Source of the DNA: Sinomonas cellulolyticus
Lineage (GTDB): Bacteria > Actinomycetota > Actinomycetes > Actinomycetales > Micrococcaceae
Length of the DNA stretch: 64,000 bases
Reading direction: 5' to 3'
Assembly (NCBI RefSeq): GCF_014656475.1
Contig: NZ_BNCM01000001.1
Coordinates: 248,001 to 312,000 of the forward strand
Shown here: positions 1 to 8,862 of the stretch, piece by piece
Layout: the number at the start of each line of letters is the position of its first letter
How positions within the stretch are numbered: position 1 is the stretch's first letter
Program-made: the position numbers and the translations under genes
Notes under the pieces: model-generated
The model's input: the letters and a program-made list of their open reading frames with translations, nothing else
Told to the model about the DNA's origin: nothing
Databases searched by the model: none

Positions 1-529
1 CCTCCCGGGCCACGGTCTCAGCGGCAAAGCCCATGTCCGGATCGCCCGGCTCCGGTTCGCCCTCACGGAGGGGCGCGTGCTGGGCGCGGCGGTAGAACTC
101 GAGGGAGCCGTCGGCGAGACGCCGGCCCCGGGCGGGCGCGGTGCTGATCGACTCCGCTCCCCCGGCGAGGTACGCCTCCCCGGCACCGGCCTGGGCGAGG
201 CGGCACGCCAGCACGATCGCGTCGAGGCCGGAACCGCACTGGCGGTCCACGGTGACGCCCGGCAGCGACTCGGGCAGTCCCGCCGTCAGTGCCGCGAGCC
301 GCGCGAGGTTCCCGCCTCCTCCCGCGGCATTGCCCACCACGACGTCGGCAAGCAGGGACTCGGGCACGCCCGAGCGGTCCACGAGCCCCCGCAGGACCGG
401 TGCCAGGAGATCGTGGACTGCCACATCCCGCAGAGCGGTGCCCGCTCGCGCGAGGGGAGTCCGGAGTGCCGCGACGATGAGGGGACCGCGCCCGGGGAGG
501 CCACCGGCGCTAGGCGAGGGGTGCGGCAC
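1..529 (-). CDS. Thiolase family protein, N-terminal part (runs off the left edge)
   Basis: This is the first ~176 residues of a thiolase, an enzyme that joins or cleaves acyl-CoA thioesters. I read it by hand from a GTG at 529; the frame stays open to base 1. The N-terminus carries LIVAALRTPLARAGTALRDV, a typical thiolase opening. Further on comes VDRQCGSGLDAI, holding the nucleophilic cysteine, and then YLAGGAESIS, another family signature. The C-terminal half with the catalytic histidine and second cysteine lies outside the window. The start overlaps the end of the upstream acyl-CoA ligase gene by 20 nt, so the two are almost certainly co-transcribed and translationally coupled. Whether it degrades or builds acyl chains cannot be told from this fragment. 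Confidence 0.85.
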   Translation of the reverse strand, partial: MPHPSPSAGGLPGRGPLIVAALRTPLARAGTALRDVAVHDLLAPVLRGLVDRSGVPESLLADVVVGNAAGGGGNLARLAALTAGLPESLPGVTVDRQCGSGLDAIVLACRLAQAGAGEAYLAGGAESISTAPARGRRLADGSLEFYRRAQHAPLREGEPEPGDPDMGFAAETVARE

Positions 530-1919
530 GGCGGTCCCCCTCGAGCACCCACCGCTGGAACTCCGCGCGGGAGAGCTTGCCGCGCTCGGTGACAGGCAGC
601 TCATCGAGATGCACGTACTGGAGCGGGCGCTTGGCCGGCGTGAGCCTGCCTTCGAGGGCAGCCCGGACCTGTGCCTGGCACAGCCCTGCGTGCGATGGCA
701 CGATCCCGGCAACCACCCGCTGCCCGCGGACATCGTCCGGGACCCCCGCCACAACAACCTCGGCCACGCCGGGCAGCATCGCGAGTGCGGCCTCGACCTC
801 GTGGGGGTAGACGTTGTGGCCGCCGGTGTTGATCATGTCCTGGGTCCGGCCGAGCACGTGCAGTTCCCCCTGGGACAGGAAGCCCTGGTCGCGCACCGTG
901 CACATTCCGCCGAGCCGGGTGAAGGCGCGGCCGTCGTCTCCCCACACGTAGCCGTCCGAGACGAACGGGCTTCGGACGCAGATGTTGCCGGTATCCCCTT
1001 CCTGCACGGGCGATCCGGAGTCGTCGAGGATCGCGAGCTCCACGCCCTCGAACGCGCGCCCGACGCCGGTCCCCACCTCGGCCGGCGACGCACCCGGCCT
1101 GTGGCTGCTCGCGGCGACGAAGGAGAGCTCGGAGGCGCCGTAGTACTCCCAGACCACCGCACGCGGGGCCCATCGGCGCACGGCGTCGAGCGTGCGCCGG
1201 TCCAGCTTCTGCCCGGAGCAGACGACGGCGGTCACGCCGCTCGCGTCGACATCGCCGGCGAGCCCGCGCTCGGCCAGGACACGCAGCATGGTGGGGACGA
1301 GGACGAGCCTCGTGATGCCCCGGCCGCTGATCTCCGCGTGGGCGTCGCCGACGTCGAACGACGGCAGTGTGTGGAAGGCGGCACCAGCCCACAGGCATTC
1401 GGAGAGCGTGTAGAGGTTCAGGCTCGCCGACAGCGGGCCGGGCGCGAGCACGGTGTCCTGGGGAGAGAGGCCGAAGGCGGCCGTGGAGGCCTCGAAGGAC
1501 CGCGTCCACGAACGCCGCGAACGGCTGAACGCCTTGGGCACGCTCGTGGTGCCGGAGGTGAGGCCCACGAGGAAGCTCGACTCCGGGCCTCCGTCCGTCA
1601 GCTCCTCGGGATCGAGGCGGCGATCAGCGGCGGCTCCCCACCGCTGGGCGAGCCGATGCCCGACCTCGCGCGTGAGCCCGTCCGGCCATGCCGGGTCGAG
1701 CACGGCACACTCGCGCCCGCCGGCCACGCCGGCGGCCCACCGTACCGCGAAGTCCACGCCGTTGCGGGCGCTCAGGACGGCGGTCGGCTCGCCCGAGCGC
1801 GCGAGCGCCGAGGCGGCCTCGTGCAGCCCGCTCCACGTGAGCATCTCGCGGCCGCAGACGACGGCGGGCTCGTGCGGCTTCTCCGCCGCCCAGCGAGAGA
1901 GGCGGTCAAGGAAGGGCAT
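510..1919 (-). CDS. AMP-binding acyl-CoA synthetase (ANL superfamily), short form
   Basis: A 469-residue adenylate-forming enzyme that should activate a carboxylic acid to an acyl-AMP and then an acyl-CoA. The phosphate-binding loop is TSGTTSVPK (residues 121-129). WEYYGASE is the adenine-binding A5-type motif, GRTQDMINTGGHNVYPHEVE is the hinge region, and the likely catalytic lysine is in TERGKLSRAEF near the C-terminus. It is shorter than usual acyl-CoA ligases (500-600 aa) because the N-terminal domain is compact. The substrate is unknown. Size and the thiolase partner recall the yhfT-yhfS pair that sits beside the biotin transporter gene in Bacillus subtilis; this comparison is from memory. 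The ATG at 1919 lies six bases after a TAGACT -10 box, so the mRNA is probably leaderless. Confidence 0.85.
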   Translation of the reverse strand: MPFLDRLSRWAAEKPHEPAVVCGREMLTWSGLHEAASALARSGEPTAVLSARNGVDFAVRWAAGVAGGRECAVLDPAWPDGLTREVGHRLAQRWGAAADRRLDPEELTDGGPESSFLVGLTSGTTSVPKAFSRSRRSWTRSFEASTAAFGLSPQDTVLAPGPLSASLNLYTLSECLWAGAAFHTLPSFDVGDAHAEISGRGITRLVLVPTMLRVLAERGLAGDVDASGVTAVVCSGQKLDRRTLDAVRRWAPRAVVWEYYGASELSFVAASSHRPGASPAEVGTGVGRAFEGVELAILDDSGSPVQEGDTGNICVRSPFVSDGYVWGDDGRAFTRLGGMCTVRDQGFLSQGELHVLGRTQDMINTGGHNVYPHEVEAALAMLPGVAEVVVAGVPDDVRGQRVVAGIVPSHAGLCQAQVRAALEGRLTPAKRPLQYVHLDELPVTERGKLSRAEFQRWVLEGDRRAAPLA

Positions 1920-1925
1920 TCCCCA

Positions 1926-1983
1926 AGTCTATCGGCGCGGTTCCCTCGAGGCCGGGGGCGCGTCATCGGACGCAAGCTACCCT
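1926..1983. promoter_or_regulatory. Divergent leaderless promoters of the acyl-CoA ligase and the zinc peptidase
   Basis: On the minus strand TAGACT (1926-1931) lies exactly six bases before the ligase ATG at 1919. On the plus strand TACCCT (1978-1983) lies exactly six bases before the peptidase ATG at 1990. Neither start has a ribosome-binding site. This is the arrangement expected when transcription begins at the start codon. Confidence 0.6.
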
Positions 1984-1989
1984 TGGGCC

Positions 1990-2901
1990 ATGAGTTTCAA
2001 TGACGGCGCCCAGCTCGATCCGTCGCAGGTCGAGGACCGGCGCGGAAGCGGCGGCGGCGGCCTGGGGCGGGGCACGATGATCGGCGGCGGCCTGGGCGGT
2101 GCCGTCCTCGTCCTCATCCTGACCCTGCTCGGCGTCAACCCCAACATCCTCGGCGACCTCACGGGCAACGGGCAGGACTCGGCCCAGCAGCAGCCGGTAG
2201 GCGGTGCGGGAGGCACGAGCGAGTGCAAGACCGGCGCGGACGCTGCCTCCCGCCTCGACTGCCGCATCGTGGGAACGGTCAACAGCGTCAACGCCTACTG
2301 GACCGGATACTTCAACAGCAATGGCAGCAATTACACCAAGCCGCAGGCCGTGATCTTCTCCGGGCAGACCCAGACCGGCTGCGGGCCTGCCACGACCGCC
2401 GTCGGTCCGTTCTACTGCCCCACCGACACGACCGCCTACTTCGACCCCGGCTTCTTCGATGAGCTCGTGACCCGCTTCGGCTCTTCCGGAGGTCCACTCG
2501 CCCAGGAGTACGTCGTGGCGCACGAGTTCGGGCACCACGTCCAAGACCTCATCGGGACCCTCGGCTACGCCCAGCAGGATCCCCAGGGGCCGCAGTCCGG
2601 CAGCGTCCGCGTCGAGCTCCAGGCCGACTGCTTCGCGGGGATGTGGGCCCACGCGGCGAGCACCACGAAGGATCCGTCCACGGGCCAGCCGTTCCTCCAG
2701 CCCATCACGCAGAAGGACGTCCAGGACGCGCTCTCCGCCGCCGCCTCGGTGGGCGACGACCGCATCCAGAAGGCCGCCACCGGCCGCACCAACCCCGAGA
2801 CCTACACGCACGGCACGAGCCAGCAGCGCCAGACGTGGTTCATGCGGGGCTTCTCGAGCGGCGACCTCAACCAGTGCAACACCCTCACGGGGAGCGTCTA
2901 G
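1990..2901 (+). CDS. Neutral zinc metallopeptidase, YpfJ family, membrane-anchored
   Basis: A 303-residue protein of the YpfJ/putative neutral zinc metallopeptidase family. A short cytoplasmic start is followed by one glycine-rich membrane segment (about residues 28-47, GGGLGGAVLVLILTLLGV), then an extracytoplasmic domain. The zinc site is HEFGHH (residues 178-183), where the two histidines bind zinc and the glutamate is the catalytic base. VELQADCFAG (from residue 208) supplies the usual downstream glutamate ligand. Cysteines in the secreted part could form disulfides. Substrate and role are unknown for the family. The start is supported by the -10 box six bases upstream. It stands alone, closed by a strong hairpin. 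Confidence 0.88.
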   Translation: MSFNDGAQLDPSQVEDRRGSGGGGLGRGTMIGGGLGGAVLVLILTLLGVNPNILGDLTGNGQDSAQQQPVGGAGGTSECKTGADAASRLDCRIVGTVNSVNAYWTGYFNSNGSNYTKPQAVIFSGQTQTGCGPATTAVGPFYCPTDTTAYFDPGFFDELVTRFGSSGGPLAQEYVVAHEFGHHVQDLIGTLGYAQQDPQGPQSGSVRVELQADCFAGMWAHAASTTKDPSTGQPFLQPITQKDVQDALSAAASVGDDRIQKAATGRTNPETYTHGTSQQRQTWFMRGFSSGDLNQCNTLTGSV

Positions 2902-2934
2902 CCCCAACCAGGCTGGAACGTTCCAGGCTGGAGC

Positions 2935-2986
2935 ACGACGGCGGCCGGCCGCCTCCCTTGAGCGGAAGGCGGCCGGCCGCCGTCGT
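2935..2986. terminator. Bidirectional terminator hairpin
   Basis: A perfect 20-bp inverted repeat (2935-2954 and 2967-2986) with a 12-nt loop lies between the converging peptidase gene and sufT. There is no T-run on either side. Confidence 0.8.
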
Positions 2987-3010
2987 CGGTTCTCCCGGGC
3001 GTCCGGGACC

Positions 3011-3340
3011 TCAGATGTTGAAGCCGAGCGCGCGCATCTGGTCGCGGCCGTCCTCGGTGATCCGCTCGGGACCCCATGGCGGCATCCACACCCAGTTGAG
3101 GCGCCACTCGTCCACGACACCGTCGAGGACCTGGCCGACCTGCTCTTCGAGGATGTCCGTGAGCGGGCATGCGGCGGTGGTGAGCGTCATGCTGATGAGC
3201 AGCGCACCGTCCTCGCCGTATTCGAGCCCATAGACGAGCCCCAGGTCCACGACATTGACGCCGAGCTCCGGGTCGATCACGTCTTTGAGACGCTCCTCGA
3301 CATCCTCGAGCGCGGTCGGTGCGGGCTGGATCTCTGTCAT
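3011..3340 (-). CDS. sufT: Metal-sulfur cluster assembly factor SufT (MIP18/DUF59 family)
   Basis: A 109-residue single-domain MIP18-type protein that helps mature iron-sulfur proteins in the cytoplasm. DPELGVNVVDLGLVYG and the cysteine loop TLTTAACPLTD are the family signatures. The C-terminus has the WMPPWGPERITEDGR stretch typical of SufT. The ATG is preceded by GGAAGG. It is the last gene of the SUF operon, 43 nt after sufC. In many actinobacteria sufS and sufU lie between sufC and sufT; here they do not. Confidence 0.9.
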   Translation of the reverse strand: MTEIQPAPTALEDVEERLKDVIDPELGVNVVDLGLVYGLEYGEDGALLISMTLTTAACPLTDILEEQVGQVLDGVVDEWRLNWVWMPPWGPERITEDGRDQMRALGFNI

Positions 3341-3383
3341 CGCTGCCTTCCCTCTAGCGTTTCTGGTCGCCGTGGGCCCTGGA

Positions 3384-4148
3384 TCAGGCCTGCGCGGACG
3401 CGGCGACGTAGCGGTCGTAGCCCTCGTCCTCGAGGCGGTCGGCGAGCTCGGGGCCGCCCTGCTCGGCGATCTTGCCGTCCACGAACACGTGGACGAACTG
3501 CGGCTTGATGTAGCGCAGGATCCGCGTGTAGTGGGTGATGAGCAGCGTGCCCATGTTGCCCTCGTCCTGGGCGCGGTTGACGCCCTCGGAGACGACCTTG
3601 AGCGCGTCGACGTCGAGGCCCGAGTCGGTCTCGTCGAGCACGGCGAACTTCGGCTTGAAGAGCTCGAGCTGGAGGATCTCGACGCGCTTCTTCTCGCCGC
3701 CCGAGAAGCCCTCGTTGACGTTGCGCTGGGCGAAGTCGGCGTCGATGCGCAGCTGCTCCATCGCGGCCTTGACGTCCTTGGTCCACGTGCGGATGGCCGG
3801 GGCCTTGCCGTCGATCGCGGTCTTGGCGGTGCGCAGGAAGTTCGTCATGGTCACGCCGGGGATCTCGACCGGGTACTGCATGGCCAGGAACAGCCCTGCG
3901 CGGGCGCGCTCGTCCACGCTCATCGCGAGGACGTCCTCGCCGTCGAGCGTGATGGAGCCCGAGGTGACCGTGTAGCGCGGGTGGCCCGCAATGGTCGAGG
4001 CCAGGGTGGACTTGCCGGACCCGTTCGGGCCCATGATCGCGTGCGTCTCGCCGGTCTTCACCGTGAGGGTCACGCCCTTGAGGATCTCCTTGACGCCCTG
4101 CTCGGTCTCGATCGAGACGTGAAGGTCCTTGATCTCCAGAGTCGACAT
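3384..4148 (-). CDS. sufC: Fe-S cluster assembly ATPase SufC
   Basis: A 254-residue ABC-type ATPase without membrane partner. It pairs with SufB and SufD in the scaffold on which Fe-S clusters are built and drives the conformational change of the complex. Walker A is GPNGSGKST, the signature is FSGGEKKRVEILQ (KKR is typical of SufC, not of exporters), and Walker B is FAVLDETDSGLD. AGGAGAG precedes the ATG. It lies 58 nt downstream of sufD in the same operon. Length and motifs are canonical. Confidence 0.97.
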   Translation of the reverse strand: MSTLEIKDLHVSIETEQGVKEILKGVTLTVKTGETHAIMGPNGSGKSTLASTIAGHPRYTVTSGSITLDGEDVLAMSVDERARAGLFLAMQYPVEIPGVTMTNFLRTAKTAIDGKAPAIRTWTKDVKAAMEQLRIDADFAQRNVNEGFSGGEKKRVEILQLELFKPKFAVLDETDSGLDVDALKVVSEGVNRAQDEGNMGTLLITHYTRILRYIKPQFVHVFVDGKIAEQGGPELADRLEDEGYDRYVAASAQA

Positions 4149-4206
4149 GTGGTGCTCTCCTAGTGCCCGGTCCCCCGGGCGAAGTCAGAATGTGTGGAAG
4201 GTGGGG

Positions 4207-5496
4207 TCAGTTGTCGCCGGCGTCGAGCTCGCGCTCGACGGCCTCGGTGAGGTGCTCCTCGATGGCCGGAACGCCGATCTTCTGGATGATCTCGTTCAGG
4301 AACCCGCGCACCACGAGGCGTCGGGCCACATCCTCGGGGATGCCGCGGGCCATGAGGTAGAAAAGGTGCTCGTCGTCGAAGCGGCCGGTCGCGCTCGCGT
4401 GGCCGGCGCCCTCGATGAGACCGGTCTCGATCTCGAGGTTCGGCACGGAGTCGGCGCGGCAGCCGTCGGTGAGGACCAGGTTCTGGTTCTTCTCGTAGCT
4501 GTCGGTGCCCTCGGCCTGCTTCTGGATGAGCACATCCCCGATCCACACGGTGCGCGCGTCCTTGCCCTGCAGCGCGCCCTTGTACAGGACGTTGGAGACG
4601 CAGTTGGGCTGCGCGTGGTCCACGTACGTGCGGTGCTCGAGGTGCTGGCCGGCGTCGGCGAAGTACAGGCCGTACAGCTCGGCCTCGCCGCCGGGCGCCG
4701 CGAAGCGGGCAGTCGGCGTCATGCGCACGAGCGAGCCGCCGAGGGTCACCGCGATGTGCTTGAGGTGGGCGTCGCGTCCGATCTTCACCTGCTGGCTCGA
4801 CGCGTGGATCGACGTGTCGGCCCACTCCTGCAGCGAGACGACGGTGAGGTCGGCGCCGTCCTCGAGGACGATCTCGACGTTCTCGGAAACGACGGCCTCG
4901 CCGACGTGGTTGAGCACGACGACGCCGCGCGCCCCGTGCTCGGCGACGATCACCAGATGCTGGGCTGCTGCAGCAGTGCCGGCCCCGGTGAGGGTGACCA
5001 GGATGCGCTCGTCGAGCGTGACGCCCGCGGGCACGGTCAGGACGGTCGCCTCGGCGAAATGGCTCCACGCGTTGGCGGACACGCGGTCCTCCGGGATGCC
5101 CGCGGAGCCGATGCGCCGGTCGTCACGGCCCACGGTCTCGACACGCGCCAGCTCGGGCGCCTCGACGGCGACGGCCGGGGCGGCGCCGTCGAGCGCTGCC
5201 GTGTGCAGGCCTCCGAGCCGCTTGAGGGGAGTGAAGCGCCACTCCTCCTCGGTGCCCTTGATGGCGGGAAAGTCCTCGAGGCGGTACGACGTCAGCCGGC
5301 CGGCGCGCGAGCTGTCGGGGACGCCGTAGCCGCCGCCGTGCGAGTGGGACTTGGCGGCAGCTCCCCCCAGCGGGGAGAGGGTCTGCTCGGCGGGCTCGAG
5401 CGGAGTCAGGCTCTCGCCCTCCTCCGTGAGTCCGGGGATCGCCGGGGCGCCGATGCCGTTGTTCTGGGTGCTCTTCGTGTCAGTCATCTCGGTCAT
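4207..5496 (-). CDS. sufD: Fe-S cluster assembly protein SufD
   Basis: A 429-residue member of the SufB/SufD beta-helix family; it forms the SufBC2D scaffold complex with SufB and SufC. The N-terminal 60 residues are a variable, His/Gly-containing tail, followed by the RLEDFPAIKGTEEEWRFTP segment shared by SufD proteins. The C-terminal part holds FDDEHLFYLMARGIPEDVAR, matching the same region of SufB. The start at 5496 uses ATG overlapping the sufB stop in a TGATG junction, a sign of translational coupling; a second ATG nine bases later is possible. The same frame stays open far upstream through sufB, but that stretch is a GC-driven shadow and not part of the protein. Confidence 0.93.
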   Translation of the reverse strand: MTEMTDTKSTQNNGIGAPAIPGLTEEGESLTPLEPAEQTLSPLGGAAAKSHSHGGGYGVPDSSRAGRLTSYRLEDFPAIKGTEEEWRFTPLKRLGGLHTAALDGAAPAVAVEAPELARVETVGRDDRRIGSAGIPEDRVSANAWSHFAEATVLTVPAGVTLDERILVTLTGAGTAAAAQHLVIVAEHGARGVVVLNHVGEAVVSENVEIVLEDGADLTVVSLQEWADTSIHASSQQVKIGRDAHLKHIAVTLGGSLVRMTPTARFAAPGGEAELYGLYFADAGQHLEHRTYVDHAQPNCVSNVLYKGALQGKDARTVWIGDVLIQKQAEGTDSYEKNQNLVLTDGCRADSVPNLEIETGLIEGAGHASATGRFDDEHLFYLMARGIPEDVARRLVVRGFLNEIIQKIGVPAIEEHLTEAVERELDAGDN

Positions 5497-6983
5497 CAGC
5501 CGACGGACCCTTCCATCTGCAGTTCGATCAGGCGGTTCAGTTCGAGGGCGTACTCCATGGGGAGCTCGCGCGCGATGGGCTCGATGAAGCCGCGCACGAT
5601 CATGGCCATGGCCTCGTCCTCGGGCAGACCGCGGGACATGAGGTAGAAGAGCTGCTCCTCGGAGACGCGGGACACGGTGGCCTCGTGGCCGAGCACCACA
5701 TCGTCCTCGCGGATGTCGATGTAGGGGTACGTGTCCGAACGGGAGATGGTGTCCACGAGCATCGCGTCGCAGCGCACAGTGTTGGCCGAGTGCTTGGCGC
5801 CCTCTCGGACCTGCACGAGGCCGCGGTACGCGGAGCGGCCGCCGCCGCGGGCCACCGACTTCGACACGATGGACGACTTGGTGTTCGGGGCGATGTGCAC
5901 CATCTTGGAGCCGGTGTCCTGGTGCTGGCCCTCGCCCGCGAAGGCAATCGAGAGAGTCTCGCCCTTGGCGTGCTCGCCGACCAGGTACACAGCCGGGTAC
6001 TTCATGGTGACCTTCGAGCCGATGTTGCCGTCGATCCACTCCATGGTGGCGCCCTCGTGGCAGATGGCGCGCTTGGTCACGAGGTTGTACACGTTGTTCG
6101 ACCAGTTCTGGATCGTCGTGTAGCGCACGCGGGCGCCCTTCTTCACGATGATCTCGACGACTGCAGAGTGTAGCGAGTCGGACGTGTAGATCGGAGCCGT
6201 GCAGCCCTCGATGTAGTGGACGTACGAGTCCTCGTCCGCGATGATCAGCGTCCGCTCGAACTGGCCCATGTTCTCCGTGTTGATGCGGAAGTACGCCTGC
6301 AGCGGGATCTCGACGTGGACACCCTTGGGCACGTACACGAACGAGCCGCCCGACCACACGGCGGTGTTGAGCGAGGCGAACTTGTTGTCGCCCGCCGGGA
6401 TCACGGTGCCGAAGTACTCCGTGAAGAACTCGGGGTGTTCCTTGAGCGCGGTGTCCGTGTCGAGGAAGATCACGCCCTGGGCCTCGAGGTCCTCGCGGAT
6501 CTGGTGGTACACGACCTCGGACTCGTACTGCGCCGCGACGCCGGCCACGAGGCGGGACCGCTCGGCCTCCGGAATGCCGAGGCGCTCGTAGGTGGTGCGG
6601 ATGTCCTCGGGGAGGTCCTCCCACGACTGCGCCTGCTTCTCGGTGGAGCGCACGAAGTACTTGATGTTGTCGAAGTCGATGCCCGAGAGGTCGGCGCCCC
6701 ACAGGGGCATCGGCTTCCGGTCGAAGTACTTCAGACCCTTGAGGCGCAGATCGAGCATCCACGCCGGCTCGCCCTTCTTGGCGGAGATGTCGCGGACGAC
6801 GTCCTCGTCGAGCCCCCGTCGGGCGTTCGCGCCGGCGTCGTTCTTGTCGGCCCACCCGTACTCGTACGTGCCGATCCCATGGAGCTCAGGGTTCTTCTCG
6901 AGGATCTCGGCGATCACCGTGGACCCGGCACCCGCCTGGTCGCCGCCCCTCGAAGTGCGGTTCTCAGCTATCTGATCCGTCAT
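5496..6983 (-). CDS. sufB: Fe-S cluster assembly protein SufB
   Basis: A 495-residue SufB, the scaffold subunit on which the nascent cluster is assembled. Recognisable segments are [19 protein letters not shown], the core repeats with [40 protein letters not shown], and the C-terminal [20 protein letters not shown]. The length is normal and the core motifs are uninterrupted, so there is no intein, unlike the mycobacterial homolog as I recall it. The ATG at 6983 overlaps the sufR stop by one base (TGATG). The order sufR-sufB-sufD-sufC-sufT makes one operon. Confidence 0.97.
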   Translation of the reverse strand: MTDQIAENRTSRGGDQAGAGSTVIAEILEKNPELHGIGTYEYGWADKNDAGANARRGLDEDVVRDISAKKGEPAWMLDLRLKGLKYFDRKPMPLWGADLSGIDFDNIKYFVRSTEKQAQSWEDLPEDIRTTYERLGIPEAERSRLVAGVAAQYESEVVYHQIREDLEAQGVIFLDTDTALKEHPEFFTEYFGTVIPAGDNKFASLNTAVWSGGSFVYVPKGVHVEIPLQAYFRINTENMGQFERTLIIADEDSYVHYIEGCTAPIYTSDSLHSAVVEIIVKKGARVRYTTIQNWSNNVYNLVTKRAICHEGATMEWIDGNIGSKVTMKYPAVYLVGEHAKGETLSIAFAGEGQHQDTGSKMVHIAPNTKSSIVSKSVARGGGRSAYRGLVQVREGAKHSANTVRCDAMLVDTISRSDTYPYIDIREDDVVLGHEATVSRVSEEQLFYLMSRGLPEDEAMAMIVRGFIEPIARELPMEYALELNRLIELQMEGSVG

Positions 6984-7738
6984 CACGGCCTCTCTTGCTG
7001 GTCGATTGTGGTCTCCAAGGCGGGGCCCACGAGCTGGGCCCGCCCAGTAGGAATGTGGGTGGTGCAGACGTGGCCGCCCTGGGCGAGCGTGGAGAGCCGC
7101 CGCACGTCCACGCCCAGGAGGCGGGAGAACGCCGCGGTCTCGCTGTCGCAGAATTCGGGGAACTCGGCGGCGAGCTGCTGGACGGGGCAGTGGCCCTGGC
7201 ACAGCTGGATGCTCGCCAGGTGCGCCGGGAGCGGCGCCTTCCCCTGGACGGTGGCCGCGGACGCCACGAAGCCGTCCGCCGTGAGCGCCTCCGCCAGGGC
7301 ACGCGCCTTGGCGGCGACGTCGCTGCCCGCCGCGTCCACGAGCGGACGGTAGCGTCGCTCCATGGCCGCAAAGCGCTCGTGGGCGAAGTCCTCTACTGCG
7401 CTCGCCCCGCCCAGCTCGGACAGCCGCTCGAGCGCCATGCGCGCGATGTCGAGGTAGTCGTCGCCGATGGTCGACTGGCCCCGCGAGGTCAACACGTACC
7501 GCCGGGCCGGGCGGCCGGCCCCGGTGCCTGAGGGCGCGATGCGCTTGACTTCGACGACGCCGGCCTCGGTGAGCGCGTCGAGGTGCCGGCGGACGGCGGC
7601 GGGGGTGACGTTGAGCATCTCCCCGAGCTCGGCGGCGCTCACAGGGCCGTGCTCGAGGACTGCGCTGAGGACACGGTCGCGCGTGCGGTCCTCGGCGTCG
7701 GGCCGCGGTTCAGCCTTGGCCACCTTCGCAGGGGCCAC
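6983..7738 (-). CDS. sufR: SufR-type iron-sulfur repressor of the suf operon
   Basis: A ~251-residue transcription regulator. The N-terminal winged helix-turn-helix ([20 protein letters not shown]) is of the DeoR/ArsR type. The C-terminal half has four cysteines in [20 protein letters not shown] and GGHVCTTH, fitting a sensor Fe-S cluster as known for SufR. By family knowledge it represses suf when its cluster is intact. I chose the GTG at 7738 because TATTCT lies exactly six bases before it (leaderless); a GTG at 7744 and upstream starts are possible but lack support. The gene ends on the sufB start codon and stands divergent from an ABC transporter/ctaA operon. Confidence 0.88.
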   Translation of the reverse strand: MAPAKVAKAEPRPDAEDRTRDRVLSAVLEHGPVSAAELGEMLNVTPAAVRRHLDALTEAGVVEVKRIAPSGTGAGRPARRYVLTSRGQSTIGDDYLDIARMALERLSELGGASAVEDFAHERFAAMERRYRPLVDAAGSDVAAKARALAEALTADGFVASAATVQGKAPLPAHLASIQLCQGHCPVQQLAAEFPEFCDSETAAFSRLLGVDVRRLSTLAQGGHVCTTHIPTGRAQLVGPALETTIDQQERP

Positions 7739-7744
7739 CTTCAC

Positions 7745-7836
7745 AGAATACACAAGACAATCATGCCCTAATATCCTGCCCGCCTCCAGTAAGGAGACGC
7801 TAATCACCCTGACCCCACTACTACCCCGCGTAGAAT
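7745..7836. promoter_or_regulatory. Divergent leaderless promoters of sufR-suf and of the ABC/ctaA operon
   Basis: Minus strand: TATTCT (7745-7750), six bases, GTG at 7738. Plus strand: TAGAAT (7831-7836), six bases, GTG at 7843. Neither gene has a Shine-Dalgarno sequence. The 104 bases between the two starts are the natural place for SufR operators, but I could not pick out a convincing palindrome. Confidence 0.6.
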
Positions 7837-7842
7837 GGGCAG

Positions 7843-8862
7843 GTGCTACAGACCGGTGCCCCCTGCCTCGAGATCGAGGGCCTCGTGAAGGATGTCGGGC
7901 CCATCCCCTCCCTCGACGGCCGCATGAAGCGGGTCCTCGCCGGCGTCGACCTGACCGCCAACCTCGGCGAGATCACCGTGATCCTCGGCGTGAACGGCGC
8001 GGGCAAGACCACCACGCTCGAATGCGCACAAGGCCTGCAGAAGCGGACCGAAGGCTCCGTGCGGCTGCTCGGCCGCGATCCCGAGAAGGCGGACGCCGAG
8101 CTGCGTTCGAAGGTCGGCATCATGCTCCAGGAGGGCGGGCTGCCGCCCTCGGCACGCCCCCTGGCGCTCCTGCGCCACGTGGCCGGCATGTACACCGACC
8201 CGCGGCCGGTCGACGAGCTCGCCGAGCGCCTCGGCATCCACGAGTTCGCCTCCACCACGATCCGCCGGCTCTCGGGGGGCCAGAAGCAGCGCGTGGCACT
8301 TGCCGCAGCGCTCGTCGGGCGTCCAGAGGTCGTCTTCCTCGACGAGCCCAGCGCGGGCCTCGATCCCCAGTCACGCCAGCTCGTCGTCGAACTCATCGAG
8401 GGGCTGCGCAGGGACGGGCTGGGAATCGTCCTCACCACGCACCTGCTCGACGACGCCGAGCGCCTCGCCGACGTCGTGCACATCCTCGACCACGGACGCG
8501 TCGTCACGAGCGGCACGGTGGCCGAGATCCTCGCCGAGCGCCGCGACGTCCAGACGCGGCTCACGCTCAGGGCGCAGCCTGGGCTCGACCTTGCCGAGGC
8601 CTTCGGAACACGCGCCGCGGACGGCGGCCAGCTCACCGTCAGCGAGGCGAGCGCCGGCCTCTACACGGTCGACGGCGAGCTCGCGCCGCCCGACCTCGTT
8701 GCGCTCACCTCATGGCTCGCCGCACGGGGCATCATGCCGGAGACGCTCGAGCTCGGGCGTGCGAACCTCCAGGACGTCTTCCTCGCGATCGCGGCCGAGT
8801 CGGCCACAGCAGACGCGGCGCCGCAGGCCTCCGGACGCGCCCGGACCGGGAGGGCGGCATGA
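7843..8862 (+). CDS. ABC transporter ATP-binding protein
   Basis: A 339-residue ATPase of the ABC-2 exporter type. Walker A is GVNGAGKTTT (about residue 50), the signature is LSGGQKQR (about 144) and Walker B is VVFLDEPSAGLDP. A ~100-residue C-terminal extension after the ATPase core is common in drug- and heme-linked exporters. It overlaps the permease gene by four bases (ATGA) and is followed by ctaA, an arrangement I recall as conserved in mycobacteria (Rv1458c-Rv1456c). The exported substrate is unknown; the link to heme A synthesis and Fe-S assembly suggests a role in respiratory chain assembly, but this is inference. GTG start, leaderless promoter. Confidence 0.9.
   Translation: MLQTGAPCLEIEGLVKDVGPIPSLDGRMKRVLAGVDLTANLGEITVILGVNGAGKTTTLECAQGLQKRTEGSVRLLGRDPEKADAELRSKVGIMLQEGGLPPSARPLALLRHVAGMYTDPRPVDELAERLGIHEFASTTIRRLSGGQKQRVALAAALVGRPEVVFLDEPSAGLDPQSRQLVVELIEGLRRDGLGIVLTTHLLDDAERLADVVHILDHGRVVTSGTVAEILAERRDVQTRLTLRAQPGLDLAEAFGTRAADGGQLTVSEASAGLYTVDGELAPPDLVALTSWLAARGIMPETLELGRANLQDVFLAIAAESATADAAPQASGRARTGRAA

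Noticed and set aside
141..2003. A long open frame on the plus strand across the acyl-CoA ligase
   Set aside because: Its product is low-complexity (Arg, Ala, Gly, His) with no family motif, and it is antisense to a clear adenylate-forming enzyme. Such frames arise from high GC at third codon positions.
5497..6855. The sufD frame staying open upstream through sufB, as if SufD had a ~450-residue N-terminal extension
   Set aside because: The extension is a +1-type shadow of sufB with Arg/Gly-rich nonsense. The TGATG junction gives a normal SufD start.
5496..6983. Possible intein in SufB, known from mycobacterial SufB
   Set aside because: Length (495 aa) and continuous core motifs show no insertion.
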